Position numbers and translations under genes: made by a program
Part shown: in pieces, positions 17,380 through 25,889 of the stretch
How positions within the stretch are numbered: position 1 is the first letter of the stretch
Layout of the letters: the number at the start of each line of letters is the position of its first letter
Notes under the pieces: generated by a model
What the model saw: the letters and a program-made list of their open reading frames with translations, nothing else
Told to the model about the DNA's origin: nothing
Databases searched by the model: none
Assembly (NCBI RefSeq): GCF_046054165.1
Contig: NZ_JBFNXK010000018.1
Location: forward strand, 1-64,000
DNA from: Celerinatantimonas sp046054165
Lineage (GTDB): Bacteria; Pseudomonadota; Gammaproteobacteria; Enterobacterales; Celerinatantimonadaceae
Length of the DNA stretch: 64,000 bases
Direction of reading: 5' to 3'

Positions 17380-18432
17380 ATGATGGCCTTCAATAAACAT
17401 GCTCTATCAGTACTCGTTGGTACCGTCTTAGGTATTTCAGCAATTCCATCTTATGCGGTTCAAATTAATACGCCTGAAGATATGCCAACAATTAATATTT
17501 ACGGAAAAGTATTCGGAAATGTTCAAAGTGCTGATGACTCAGGTACCGATGGTGCTGAATCACAGATCAGTTCCGTTTCCAGCCGTTTTGGAGTCAAAGG
17601 AGATTACGGTTTAAACGATGATCTGAAACTGACCTATAAAATGGAATGGGGAGTTAACTTGGCTTCTCAGGACTCAGGCAGCAATAACAACATCACCGGC
17701 CGTAATCAGTATATTGGCGTCGCCGGTAATTTTGGTGAAGTCCGTATAGGTCGCCACGATACAGCCCTAAAAATGTCTCAAGGGAACGTCGATCAGTTTA
17801 ATGATTTAGAAGGGGACATGAAATTTATGATGCGAGGTGAAAACCGCCTCGGAAACAACATCATGTACTTATCACCCAATGTCGCCGGTTTCCATTTAAA
17901 TTTAAACATCGTCTCTGAGGATAACTCGGCACAGCAAGGCTATGATGGTACAGCCAGTGACCATAAAACAGGACTTAGCTCGGCAATCACCTGGGGCGAC
18001 GAAGGGCTTAAAAAAACACCAGTTTATTTAGCTGCAGCTTATGACAACAAAGTTAACGGTTACGATGTATACCGTTTTACCGCTCAAACCAAACTCGGAC
18101 CCGTTGTATTAGGCGGCGTTGTGAACAACCAAAAACATGTTGTTAAAACGGCCTCTAACTACGATGATAACTTTACATCCTATATGGTCAGCGCAGCCTA
18201 CAATATTACTTCCGAATACGTTCTGAAAGCTCAGTATGAAGGTGGTAAGTATTCTAGCGATGATGTAAAACCCAAAATGTATAGCGTAGGTTTCGATTAC
18301 AAATTCTCAAAACCCGCTAAATTATATCTGTATTATACGCATGCAGATTTAGACCAAACAACGACCAATATTGCCGGTAAAAATATTGATAATGCCAACT
18401 ATTTCGGTGGTGGTTTGCAGGTTACTTTCTAA
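17380..18432 (+). CDS. General outer membrane porin (OmpU/OmpC type)
   Basis: A gram-negative trimeric porin of 350 aa. The start is set at the ATG at 17380 because an AAAGGA site lies just upstream; an ATG follows directly at 17383 and a GTG at 17353 would add nine residues with no function. The signal peptide is about 26 residues, ending Pro-Ser-Tyr-Ala. Features include an early I-Y-G-K-V strand, a G-R-x-x-x-G-V-A-G-N-F-G-E-V-R-I-G-R block near residue 110 and a C-terminal G-G-L-Q-V-T-F ending in Phe, the BAM recognition signal. SurA and DegQ in this window would act on such clients. Substrate range cannot be told. Confidence 0.9.
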   Translation: MMAFNKHALSVLVGTVLGISAIPSYAVQINTPEDMPTINIYGKVFGNVQSADDSGTDGAESQISSVSSRFGVKGDYGLNDDLKLTYKMEWGVNLASQDSGSNNNITGRNQYIGVAGNFGEVRIGRHDTALKMSQGNVDQFNDLEGDMKFMMRGENRLGNNIMYLSPNVAGFHLNLNIVSEDNSAQQGYDGTASDHKTGLSSAITWGDEGLKKTPVYLAAAYDNKVNGYDVYRFTAQTKLGPVVLGGVVNNQKHVVKTASNYDDNFTSYMVSAAYNITSEYVLKAQYEGGKYSSDDVKPKMYSVGFDYKFSKPAKLYLYYTHADLDQTTTNIAGKNIDNANYFGGGLQVTF

Positions 18433-18464
18433 TAGGCACATCTGTTATCGATACACCATTTTTC

Positions 18465-18488
18465 AACGCAGCCTCAGGGCTGCGTTTC
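18465..18488 (+). terminator. Terminator after the porin
   Basis: AACGCAGCC (18465-18473) pairs with GGCTGCGTT (18478-18486) around TCAG, followed by a short T-rich tail. It lies 33 bp after the porin stop. Confidence 0.7.
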
Positions 18489-18503
18489 TGCATGACACAA
18501 CGA

Positions 18504-18528
18504 CAAAAATAGCCTAAGAAGGCCTATC
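18504..18528 (-). terminator. Terminator of rnpB
   Basis: On the minus strand a short stem (ATAG-G-CCT with AGGCTAT, one bulged G) is followed by TTTTTG. It lies about 13-37 bases beyond the 3' end of the RNase P RNA, as expected for its terminator. Confidence 0.65.
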
Positions 18529-18540
18529 AAAACAGCAAAA

Positions 18541-18917
<377 letters not shown>

Positions 18918-18922
18918 GGCGC

Positions 18923-18951
18923 AGCATAGGGGAAGCCAACCCCAGAGTCAA
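18923..18951 (-). promoter_or_regulatory. rnpB promoter
   Basis: On the minus strand a -35 TTGACT (18946-18951) and a -10 TATGCT (18923-18928) are separated by exactly 17 bp. The discriminator GCGCCGCG is very GC-rich, as in stringently controlled stable-RNA promoters. The predicted start falls at about 18915-18917, which agrees with the 5' end deduced from end pairing. Confidence 0.8.
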
Positions 18952-18962
18952 GTCTTCTTCAA

Positions 18963-19802
18963 CTATAACCCCAATTCCAGCCCTAGTTTATACAAGATGT
19001 TTTTCTTTAGATGATAAATTTGAGCCGTCATCGCAGCTGCTTTTTTTAACGGCAATTCACTGCTGAGTAATTTCAGTGTTTCCATGGCTTCTGACGAAAC
19101 CGCTTGTGGATCAGCTTGGTAACCTTGGATCATCAGCACCATTTCGCCTTTTTGCTGATTGGGATCGGCCAACATCCATTCTCGCATCTCTTGAGCTGGC
19201 AGAGCCGCAAACGTTTCAAAAGTTTTGGTCAGCTCCCGGGCCAACACCAAGTTTCGCTGAGCCCCCAATACTTCGATAATGTCATCCAAGGTATCCAGAA
19301 TACGATGCGGCGATTCATAAAAGACTAGCGTGGCTGATTCATCCTGCAATTGTGAGAGCAACTGTTGTCGGGCCACCTTTTTAGGCGGGAAAAAACCTTC
19401 ATAATGAAAGCGATCTGTGGGCAACCCGGCGGCGCTCAGAGCCGTAATCGCCGCACAAGCCCCCGGAACAGGGACCACCTGAATGTGAGCTTCCCGACAC
19501 AGATGAACTAAACGATAGCCCGGATCATTAATCAGTGGTGTACCGGCATCCGAAACCAAAGCTAAATCCATACCAGATTGCAATTTTTCCAGCATGGATG
19601 CGGCTTTTTGCTGCTCATTATGATCATGAAATGCAACTGTCGCCGTAGCGATGTTATAATGACGCAATAAGCGCCCAGTATTTCGAGTATCTTCAGCACA
19701 GATTAAATCTACATTCTGTAAGACTTCGACTGCACGATAGGTCATATCGAATAAATTACCAATCGGAGTCGCGACAATATATAAAACACCTGATGAACTC
19801 AT
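18963..19802 (-). CDS. rsmI: 16S rRNA 2'-O-ribose C1402 methyltransferase RsmI
   Basis: RsmI methylates the 2'-OH of C1402 in 16S rRNA at the decoding site. The 279-aa protein has the SAM-dependent tetrapyrrole-methylase fold: VATPIGNL at about 9-16, CAEDTRNT at about 34-41 and SDAGTPxxxDPG at about 83-94. It is divergent from lpoA, the same pairing as in E. coli (yraL-yraM). Its stop lies 46 bp upstream of the rnpB 5' end, so the rnpB promoter overlaps the space just after the gene. Confidence 0.94.
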   Translation of the reverse strand: MSSSGVLYIVATPIGNLFDMTYRAVEVLQNVDLICAEDTRNTGRLLRHYNIATATVAFHDHNEQQKAASMLEKLQSGMDLALVSDAGTPLINDPGYRLVHLCREAHIQVVPVPGACAAITALSAAGLPTDRFHYEGFFPPKKVARQQLLSQLQDESATLVFYESPHRILDTLDDIIEVLGAQRNLVLARELTKTFETFAALPAQEMREWMLADPNQQKGEMVLMIQGYQADPQAVSSEAMETLKLLSSELPLKKAAAMTAQIYHLKKNILYKLGLELGL

Positions 19803-19955
19803 GAACTATTTACCTATAATTAACTTGCGCCCACTGTAATCAAAACAACCGATTGAAACAACGATTCCGCTCATGCGCTGGATTATTTATCCACACACTT
19901 TTAAAATATAAGTTTACGATTTATCAGTTATTTTAGGTAAGCTCAGGGACTCTTC

Positions 19956-21845
19956 ATGAAAAAAACATTTTTAAGGCACTCGATTTATCTTGCATTAAGC
20001 CTGATATTACTGAGCGCTTGTAGCTCAAAGAGCCCGGCACCAACCCCCGTACCAGAGCATCCGCCACTTTTAACACAGTTCACGCAACACCCCCCAGCGG
20101 ATTATCTGAAGCAAGCCTCAATGGCTCATAATGATACCCGTTTTGACTGGCAACTTTTAGCCGCCAAAGCTTATTTGCAGGGAGGACAGCTCAATGCAGG
20201 CCTACAATTGCTGCAAGAGCTGCAACCTCAGGCCCAAAAACCTTATCAACAAGCTGGATGGCAGCTAGTCCGTGCTTATGCATCGCAACTAGGCCAACAT
20301 CCGGAACAAGCGTTGCAACAACTAAATTTTGACTCCCAGTGGACCCTTTCAGATCCCTATTGGAAAAATTATTACCAATTACGTGTCGATCTCGAAACCC
20401 AACTGAATCGCCCCATTGCTGCCGCAACCGATCGAGTTCAATTAGATCCTTTTTTAGATAGCTCACAAAAAGCCATAAACCAGCGAACTATATGGAAGCT
20501 ACTCAAACCCATAGACAGCTTGCAACTACGCAGCTACCAACAACCAGGAAACGAACTACTGAATGGTTACTTGGAACTGGCAGCTATTAGCAATGAACCG
20601 GTTGCGACCCCTCAACAGTTATTAGCAAAACTCAATCAATGGCAGCTCAGCTACCCGAATCATCCTGCCATACAGTTTATCAAAGGGAAATTAAGCGGCG
20701 CGCTCAAAGCACCGCTCTACCATCCAGAGCGTATTGCGGTCTTGTTGCCACTATCAGGCCATTTTGCACAGAGTGGCCAAATGCTACGCGATGGAATATT
20801 AGCCGCCTATAATGATCAAGTAGCACAGGGACAAAGTATTCCTCAAATCACCTTCATCGATACCATGCAAAATTCGATGGCTGATATTGCCGCCCAGCTA
20901 ACAACCTTGAAAAGTGAATTCATCATCGGTCCCCTACTTAAAACTAACATTGAGGCATTTAGTCAGTTAAAACAACCTCAACCTTGGTTAGCCTTAAACA
21001 ATATTAATGATGGCCAAATTGCATCCGATCTCATGCAACCCGCCGCAGCCGTTGGCTCCTCCGAGCCAACAACAACCATTGAACCTCACTATAGTCTCTC
21101 CCTCGAACCCGAAACAGAAGCTCAACAAGCAGCGTTCGAACTCACTAAACAAGGCGAACATCATCCGCTATTATTACTACCCGACAACGAGCTGGGCCGA
21201 CGTATCGCCAAGAGCTTCAGCGTTCAGTGGCAATCAACCCATGATGATACTCCAGATATCACTTACTATAAAAACCGAGATAGCCTTCAAGACGCAGTTC
21301 AACAAATGTTAAAAACCGATCAAAGCCAACAGCGGATCCGACAAATGAAGCAACTCTTGGGGCAAGATCTGGAAACAGAAGTTCGCTCTCGACGTGACGC
21401 CAATGCGGTGTATATCATTGCCGACAATATTACCAGTAAGCTCTTAATTCCATTTATTAATGTCACCATAAGTCCATTTGCGGAACCTTTAAAAATATTC
21501 GGAAGTTCTCGAACGCATCAGGTCGGGGTCAGTAACCAAGAATTAAATGGTATGATCATTAGCGAAATTCCATGGTTATTGGATCATACCAGTGCTAACG
21601 CCAAGCGCTTTCAAGATCTCTGGCCTCACGCGAGTGATTCCGATAAACGACTCTATGCATTGGGATATGATGCCTACCATATTATGCCAACATTAGCGCA
21701 AATGCGGGGATTCAGTGAGTATCATATTCAAGGATTAACGGGAATATTAAGTGTTGATGCGGATGGACAGGTTCAACGACAACTAGTCTGGAGTGAATAT
21801 CGAGATGGCCAACTGGAGCCTATTTTCGAACAAACAGGCGACTAA
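19956..21845 (+). CDS. lpoA: Penicillin-binding protein activator lipoprotein LpoA
   Basis: LpoA is an outer-membrane lipoprotein that reaches through the periplasm to stimulate the peptidoglycan synthase PBP1A. The 629-aa protein begins with a lipoprotein signal whose lipobox Leu-Ser-Ala-Cys places the lipidated Cys at 22. An N-terminal TPR-like helical domain (about 40-250) is followed by a periplasmic-binding-protein-like domain (about 255-600). It is somewhat shorter than E. coli LpoA (678). It overlaps the start of yraN, so the four genes lpoA-yraN-diaA-dolP look like one operon. Confidence 0.94.
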   Translation: MKKTFLRHSIYLALSLILLSACSSKSPAPTPVPEHPPLLTQFTQHPPADYLKQASMAHNDTRFDWQLLAAKAYLQGGQLNAGLQLLQELQPQAQKPYQQAGWQLVRAYASQLGQHPEQALQQLNFDSQWTLSDPYWKNYYQLRVDLETQLNRPIAAATDRVQLDPFLDSSQKAINQRTIWKLLKPIDSLQLRSYQQPGNELLNGYLELAAISNEPVATPQQLLAKLNQWQLSYPNHPAIQFIKGKLSGALKAPLYHPERIAVLLPLSGHFAQSGQMLRDGILAAYNDQVAQGQSIPQITFIDTMQNSMADIAAQLTTLKSEFIIGPLLKTNIEAFSQLKQPQPWLALNNINDGQIASDLMQPAAAVGSSEPTTTIEPHYSLSLEPETEAQQAAFELTKQGEHHPLLLLPDNELGRRIAKSFSVQWQSTHDDTPDITYYKNRDSLQDAVQQMLKTDQSQQRIRQMKQLLGQDLETEVRSRRDANAVYIIADNITSKLLIPFINVTISPFAEPLKIFGSSRTHQVGVSNQELNGMIISEIPWLLDHTSANAKRFQDLWPHASDSDKRLYALGYDAYHIMPTLAQMRGFSEYHIQGLTGILSVDADGQVQRQLVWSEYRDGQLEPIFEQTGD

Positions 21846-22227
21846 GTCAGCCCCAAGCCGGCGAGAGATAGGCAATCTGGCTGAAACACAAGCCTGTCAC
21901 TTTTTAAAAAAGAAAGGGATTCACATCATCGAGCGTAATTATTGCTGCCGGGGTGGCGAACTGGACATCATTGCGAAAGAGCAGGAAACCCTGATTTTCG
22001 TGGAAGTCCGGATGCGGAAAAACCGACAATACGGCGGAGCACTTATCAGTGTCACGCCCCAAAAACAACGCCACTTATATCATGCAGCCCAATGTTATTT
22101 ACAACAAAAACAACTTAATCCCGCTCGATTATCCATTCGATTTGATATTATAGCGATTGAACATGACCCAGAGCAGATCCAATGGGTTAAAAACGCATTT
22201 GGGGAACCGCATGCAAGAGCGAATTAA
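21805..22227 (+). CDS. yraN: UPF0102 family protein YraN
   Basis: A small PD-(D/E)xK nuclease-fold protein of unproven function, about 140 aa from the ATG at 21805. An in-frame GTG at 21793 would add four residues. The family signature G-G-E-L-D-I-I followed about 15 residues later by F-V-E-V-R is present, together with G-G-A-x-x-S-V and the later R-F-D-I-I-A. It overlaps lpoA by 41 bp and diaA by 17 bp, which implies translational coupling. Confidence 0.88.
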   Translation: MANWSLFSNKQATKSAPSRREIGNLAETQACHFLKKKGIHIIERNYCCRGGELDIIAKEQETLIFVEVRMRKNRQYGGALISVTPQKQRHLYHAAQCYLQQKQLNPARLSIRFDIIAIEHDPEQIQWVKNAFGEPHARAN

Positions 22228-22801
22228 AGAAATTTTTCGAGAAAGTATTCAGACTAAAATTGCCGCGGCAGAAGCGCTACCAGATAGTATCGAAAAGGGT
22301 GCCACTGTCATCGCCCACAGTCTGCTCAACGGTCATAAAATTCTGGCCTGTGGTAATGGCATTGCGGCCAGCCTGACTCATATACTGAGTTGCCAACTGG
22401 TCAACCGTTATGAGACCGAACGACCCAGTTTGCCCGCTATCTCGCTTTGCAGTGATATGCCGCTCATTAGTGCCATTGCGGATGACGGGGCACTGGATGA
22501 TGTCTATGCCAAGCAGATTCGCGCTTTAGGTCAACAAGGTGATGTGCTGGTTGCCATTACCGACGATGGTAATGCCCGAAATCTCATTAAAGCTTTAGAA
22601 GCCGCCGTCAACCGAGATATGACCATTATTGTCTTATCGGGTAAAGATGGGGGAGAAATGGCTGGACTACTCAGCCAACAAGACGTTGAAATCAGAGTTC
22701 CATCGGATCAAAGTATCCGGATCTATGAAGTCCATTACCTGACTTTAAATAGCTTATGTGATCTTGTTGATCGTTTGTTATTTCCTCGTCAGGATAACTA
22801 A
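22211..22801 (+). CDS. diaA: DnaA initiator-associating protein DiaA
   Basis: DiaA is a SIS-domain protein that binds DnaA and promotes timely replication initiation. The start at 22211 has a GGGGA site and gives 196 aa, exactly the E. coli length; an upstream in-frame ATG at 22157 would add 18 unconserved residues. The SIS core shows C-G-N-G-x-A-A near residue 44-50. The close relative GmhA has metal and isomerase residues, but the neighbours lpoA, yraN and dolP favour DiaA. Confidence 0.92.
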   Translation: MQERIKEIFRESIQTKIAAAEALPDSIEKGATVIAHSLLNGHKILACGNGIAASLTHILSCQLVNRYETERPSLPAISLCSDMPLISAIADDGALDDVYAKQIRALGQQGDVLVAITDDGNARNLIKALEAAVNRDMTIIVLSGKDGGEMAGLLSQQDVEIRVPSDQSIRIYEVHYLTLNSLCDLVDRLLFPRQDN

Positions 22802-22814
22802 AAGGTAAACATCG

Positions 22815-23399
22815 ATGCGTAAAAATTTAATGGCCGTTATTGTTTCGGCTTTGCTATTGCAAGGATGCGCAGCGGGTGTTGTCGCTGTAGGTGCTGGAGT
22901 CACGGCTGATACGGCCACAGATAACCGAACTCTCGGAACTCAACTTGATGATCAAACGTTAGATCTAAGGGTTACCCGAGCATTGGATGAAAATAAGGAT
23001 ATCTGGAAAGCCAGTAGTCTATCCGTCGTTGCTCAAGAAGGACAAGTGCTAATTATTGGTCAAACTCCAACCCCTGAAATGCGCCAACAAATCACCATGA
23101 TTGCCAAAGGGGTTAAAGGTGCACAAAAAATACTTAATGAAGTGCGGTTAGGTCAGCCGGTTTCACTCACGACACGGAGTCAGGATAGTTGGATCACCAC
23201 CAAAATTAAAACTCAGATCTATACTGACAAAACCATCCTGCCAGGCAAAATCAAAGTCATCACTGAAAATAGCGAAGTGTTTTTGATTGGCGTGGTCAAT
23301 GCGAAACAGGCTAAATCAGCAGTGGATATTGCCCGCAAAACATCTGGGGTCACCCGAGTCGTTAAATTTTTCCGAATCGTGCCCAAATCAGATGCATAA
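22815..23399 (+). CDS. dolP: Outer membrane lipoprotein DolP with two BON domains
   Basis: DolP (YraP) is a lipoprotein that supports outer-membrane integrity and BAM function, found at division sites in E. coli. The 194-aa protein has a lipobox Leu-Gln-Gly-Cys with the lipidated Cys at 18. Two BON domains follow (about 48-115 and 125-192), each with the expected central glycine. It follows diaA by 13 bp and ends at a bidirectional terminator shared with sspB. Confidence 0.94.
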   Translation: MRKNLMAVIVSALLLQGCAAGVVAVGAGVTADTATDNRTLGTQLDDQTLDLRVTRALDENKDIWKASSLSVVAQEGQVLIIGQTPTPEMRQQITMIAKGVKGAQKILNEVRLGQPVSLTTRSQDSWITTKIKTQIYTDKTILPGKIKVITENSEVFLIGVVNAKQAKSAVDIARKTSGVTRVVKFFRIVPKSDA

Positions 23400-23430
23400 A
23401 CCCAAACAATATTCATCGAAAACATCATTA

Positions 23431-23456
23431 AAAACGGCTCATTCTTGAGCCGTTTT
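23431..23456. terminator. Bidirectional terminator between dolP and sspB
   Basis: AAAACGGCTC (23431-23440) pairs perfectly with GAGCCGTTTT (23447-23456) around a 6-base loop. T-rich arms on both strands suit both the dolP transcript and the sspA-sspB transcript coming from the right. Confidence 0.85.
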
Positions 23457-23464
23457 AATTGGGG

Positions 23465-23929
23465 CTATTTAATAACCCTCAGTGAAGGCTTACCTTTAGT
23501 CGGCGGGTTCTTCGGAGGCGTTGTATCCCCATCATCCGAATCATCTTCTCGCACGGATCGTAGCGCAGGCTCAGATGATGATAGATCCTGAGACTTATCA
23601 TCATCATAATAAGGCTCTGGTTCAAACATCGTACCAGCACCATTTTCTCGCGCATAAATTGCTAATACCGCAGACATCGGCACATAGACCTGATGAGGAA
23701 CGCCACTAAAACGGGCATTAAAGCTCACATCGTCCATTCCCATCTGAAACTGACCTACCGCAGTAGGCGAAATATTCAAGACAATTTGACCATTTTGCAC
23801 AAACTGCTGCGGAACTTCTACATCAGGTCGCGTTGCATCAACAACTAAATGAGGCGTGAGCTGATTATCAAGTAACCAATCATAAAATGCCCGCAACAGA
23901 TAGGGTCTATTGGGAGTCATATCACTCAT
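23465..23929 (-). CDS. sspB: ClpXP specificity-enhancing factor SspB
   Basis: SspB binds ssrA-tagged proteins on stalled ribosomes and hands them to ClpXP. The 154-aa protein has the conserved substrate-binding domain (about 1-115), starting with R-P-Y-L-L-R-A-F-Y-D-W and including a V-D-A-T region, then an acidic, flexible linker. The last residues, ending L-R-V-I-K, are the short C-terminal module that docks on ClpX. It starts one base after the sspA stop, so the pair is co-transcribed. Confidence 0.95.
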   Translation of the reverse strand: MSDMTPNRPYLLRAFYDWLLDNQLTPHLVVDATRPDVEVPQQFVQNGQIVLNISPTAVGQFQMGMDDVSFNARFSGVPHQVYVPMSAVLAIYARENGAGTMFEPEPYYDDDKSQDLSSSEPALRSVREDDSDDGDTTPPKNPPTKGKPSLRVIK

Positions 23930-23930
23930 A

Positions 23931-24566
23931 TCAATTCAAAGGACCTGTTCGTAGTTCACGTTCAGCTTCAGTCAACGAAGCCTGGAAAGAATCACGTTCA
24001 AAGATACGTAACATATACGCTTTAATCGACTTCGAACCACTACCAGACAATTCAATACCCAGTTCAGGTAAACGCCATAATAACGGAGCCATATAGCAAT
24101 CAACCAAACTAAATTCTTCGCTCATAAAATAAGGATATTCAGCGAAAACGGGGCCTAAAGCCAACAGACTCTCTTTAAGTTCCTGACGCGCTTCATCCAC
24201 TCGATCACCTTCAGCAATCCGTTTTGCCAAAGAATACCAATCGTTTTCAATTCGATACATCATTAACCGGCTCTGACCACGAGAAACCGGATAGACCGGC
24301 ATCAGTGGGGGATGCGGAAAACGCTCGTCCAGATATTCCATAATAATCTGAGCCTGATATAACACCAGTTCCCTATCCACCAAAGTAGGCACACTGTTAT
24401 AAGGGTTCAGTTCAATTAAATCTTCAGGCAGAAAATCAGGTGTTACCTGATGAATTTCAACGCTAACCCCCTTCTCAGCCAAAACAATACGAACTTGGTG
24501 GCTATATAGATCATTAGCACCTGAAAACAGTGTCATCACTGAGCGCTTGTTGGCAGCAACAGCCAT
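23931..24566 (-). CDS. sspA: Stringent starvation protein A
   Basis: SspA is a GST-fold protein that binds RNA polymerase holoenzyme and acts in stationary-phase and acid survival. It lacks glutathione transferase activity in E. coli. The start at 24566 is chosen for its GGAGG site and because MAVAANKRSVMTLFSG matches the E. coli N terminus; a frame extension to 24587 adds seven residues. The product has 211 aa (E. coli 212). The thioredoxin-like domain carries V-P-T-L-V-D and the helical domain follows. Confidence 0.95.
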   Translation of the reverse strand: MAVAANKRSVMTLFSGANDLYSHQVRIVLAEKGVSVEIHQVTPDFLPEDLIELNPYNSVPTLVDRELVLYQAQIIMEYLDERFPHPPLMPVYPVSRGQSRLMMYRIENDWYSLAKRIAEGDRVDEARQELKESLLALGPVFAEYPYFMSEEFSLVDCYMAPLLWRLPELGIELSGSGSKSIKAYMLRIFERDSFQASLTEAERELRTGPLN

Positions 24567-24784
24567 TGAACCCTCCAAAACCTTCAAAACGAATTGTAAA
24601 ATGAATCACGAACACCTTGCGATCCTGATCTCTAAACTTCATCAAAATATAGCATATGCCGCGACTAATAAATCAGCCCGAGATTGTATCAAATTTAGCA
24701 AGGCTTGTGGATAATTGATGCGATAAACCTATCAGATCAGATGAAAGATACTGATCTTAGAGGACAAAAATAAAAATAGCGCAT

Positions 24785-24810
24785 AAAAAAGCCCGGATCT
24801 CCGGGCTTTT
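24785..24810 (-). terminator. Intrinsic terminator after rpsI
   Basis: GCCCGG (24791-24796) pairs with CCGGGC (24801-24806) around ATCT. On the minus strand it is followed by six T. It ends rplM-rpsI and separates them from sspA. Confidence 0.9.
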
Positions 24811-24834
24811 GAAATAACCAACGATAAGAAAATC

Positions 24835-25227
24835 TTAACGTTTTGAGTATTGTGGACGTTTACGGGCTTTGTGCAGACCGACTTTTTTACGTTCCACTTT
24901 ACGAGCATCACGAGTCACATAACCAGCACGACGCAGTTCACCACGTAAACTTTCATCATACTGCATTAATGCACGAGTAATACCGTGACGGATAGCACCC
25001 GCTTGACCAGTGATACCACCACCACTTACAGTGATGTTTAAATCAACTTTTTCTAACAACTCAGTTAATTCTAAAGGTTGACGAACAACCATCCGAGCTG
25101 TTTCACGTCCAAAATAAGTTTCCAGTGAACGTTTGTTGATAGCAATATTGCCGCTGCCTGCTTTTAAGAAAACGCGAGCAGTTGAGCTTTTGCGACGGCC
25201 TGTGCCGTAGTATTGATTCTCTGCCAT
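24835..25227 (-). CDS. rpsI: 30S ribosomal protein S9
   Basis: S9 has a globular body and a long C-terminal tail that touches the P-site tRNA. The 130-aa length matches E. coli, and the ending K-A-R-K-R-P-Q-Y-S-K-R is the universal tail. It follows rplM by 16 bp. Confidence 0.98.
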   Translation of the reverse strand: MAENQYYGTGRRKSSTARVFLKAGSGNIAINKRSLETYFGRETARMVVRQPLELTELLEKVDLNITVSGGGITGQAGAIRHGITRALMQYDESLRGELRRAGYVTRDARKVERKKVGLHKARKRPQYSKR

Positions 25228-25243
25228 GATCTGATTCCGTAAC

Positions 25244-25672
25244 TTAAATGTCTAAAACCTGTGGTTGCTGAGCTGCATGTGTGTGCTCAGGACCGGCGAA
25301 TACTTTCAGTTTACGGAACATTGCACGGCCAAGAGGACCTTTAGGCAACATACCTTTCACTGCAGACTGAATAACGCGTTCAGGCGCTTTATCAATCAGT
25401 TTTTCAAAAGTGATTGATTTCAGACCACCTGGATAACCAGTGTGCGAGTGATAGACTTTGTCTTTCACTTTATTACCGGTTACAGCAACTTTCTCTGCAT
25501 TGATAACGATGATGTAATCACCAGTATCGACATGAGGAGTATATTCCGGCTTATGTTTGCCACGCAGACGAGTCGCAATTTCTGTGGCGATACGACCCAA
25601 AGTTTTACCTTCTGCGTCGACAACGAACCATTCACGTTTGACCGATTCTGGTTTTGCTACAAAAGTTTTCAT
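25244..25672 (-). CDS. rplM: 50S ribosomal protein L13
   Basis: L13 is an early assembly protein of the large subunit. It has 142 aa as in E. coli, with the typical MKTFxAKPExVxRxW start. In E. coli L13 represses its own operon by binding the rplM leader, and the structured leader here could serve the same role. Confidence 0.98.
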   Translation of the reverse strand: MKTFVAKPESVKREWFVVDAEGKTLGRIATEIATRLRGKHKPEYTPHVDTGDYIIVINAEKVAVTGNKVKDKVYHSHTGYPGGLKSITFEKLIDKAPERVIQSAVKGMLPKGPLGRAMFRKLKVFAGPEHTHAAQQPQVLDI

Positions 25673-25821
25673 TTGTATATAGAACCCAAAAAAGCTGTTA
25701 CAAGACCGCTTATTATAAAGTAATAAGCATAAAATAGCACTCCTTTACCCCTTCGAGTAAGGCTGCTGATAAAATTACGCTGCCTGATTGGCAGCTGGTA
25801 ACGTGGGCAGTGGTCATTATA
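25673..25821 (-). promoter_or_regulatory. rplM leader with candidate -10 and hairpin
   Basis: On the minus strand a perfect -10 TATAAT (25816-25821) lies about 145 bp before the rplM ATG; the -35 is weak. The resulting leader of about 135 nt contains a perfect hairpin GCTGCC/GGCAGC (25779-25795) and a weaker second stem nearby (25742-25761). The length and structure suit autogenous control by L13, known in E. coli. That it works here is inference. Confidence 0.45.
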
Positions 25822-25889
25822 GGCAAAGCGAATTTAAAAATCATCTCCAATTTGCAGAAATTTTCACCATTTTGAGTTGATGAAACAGA

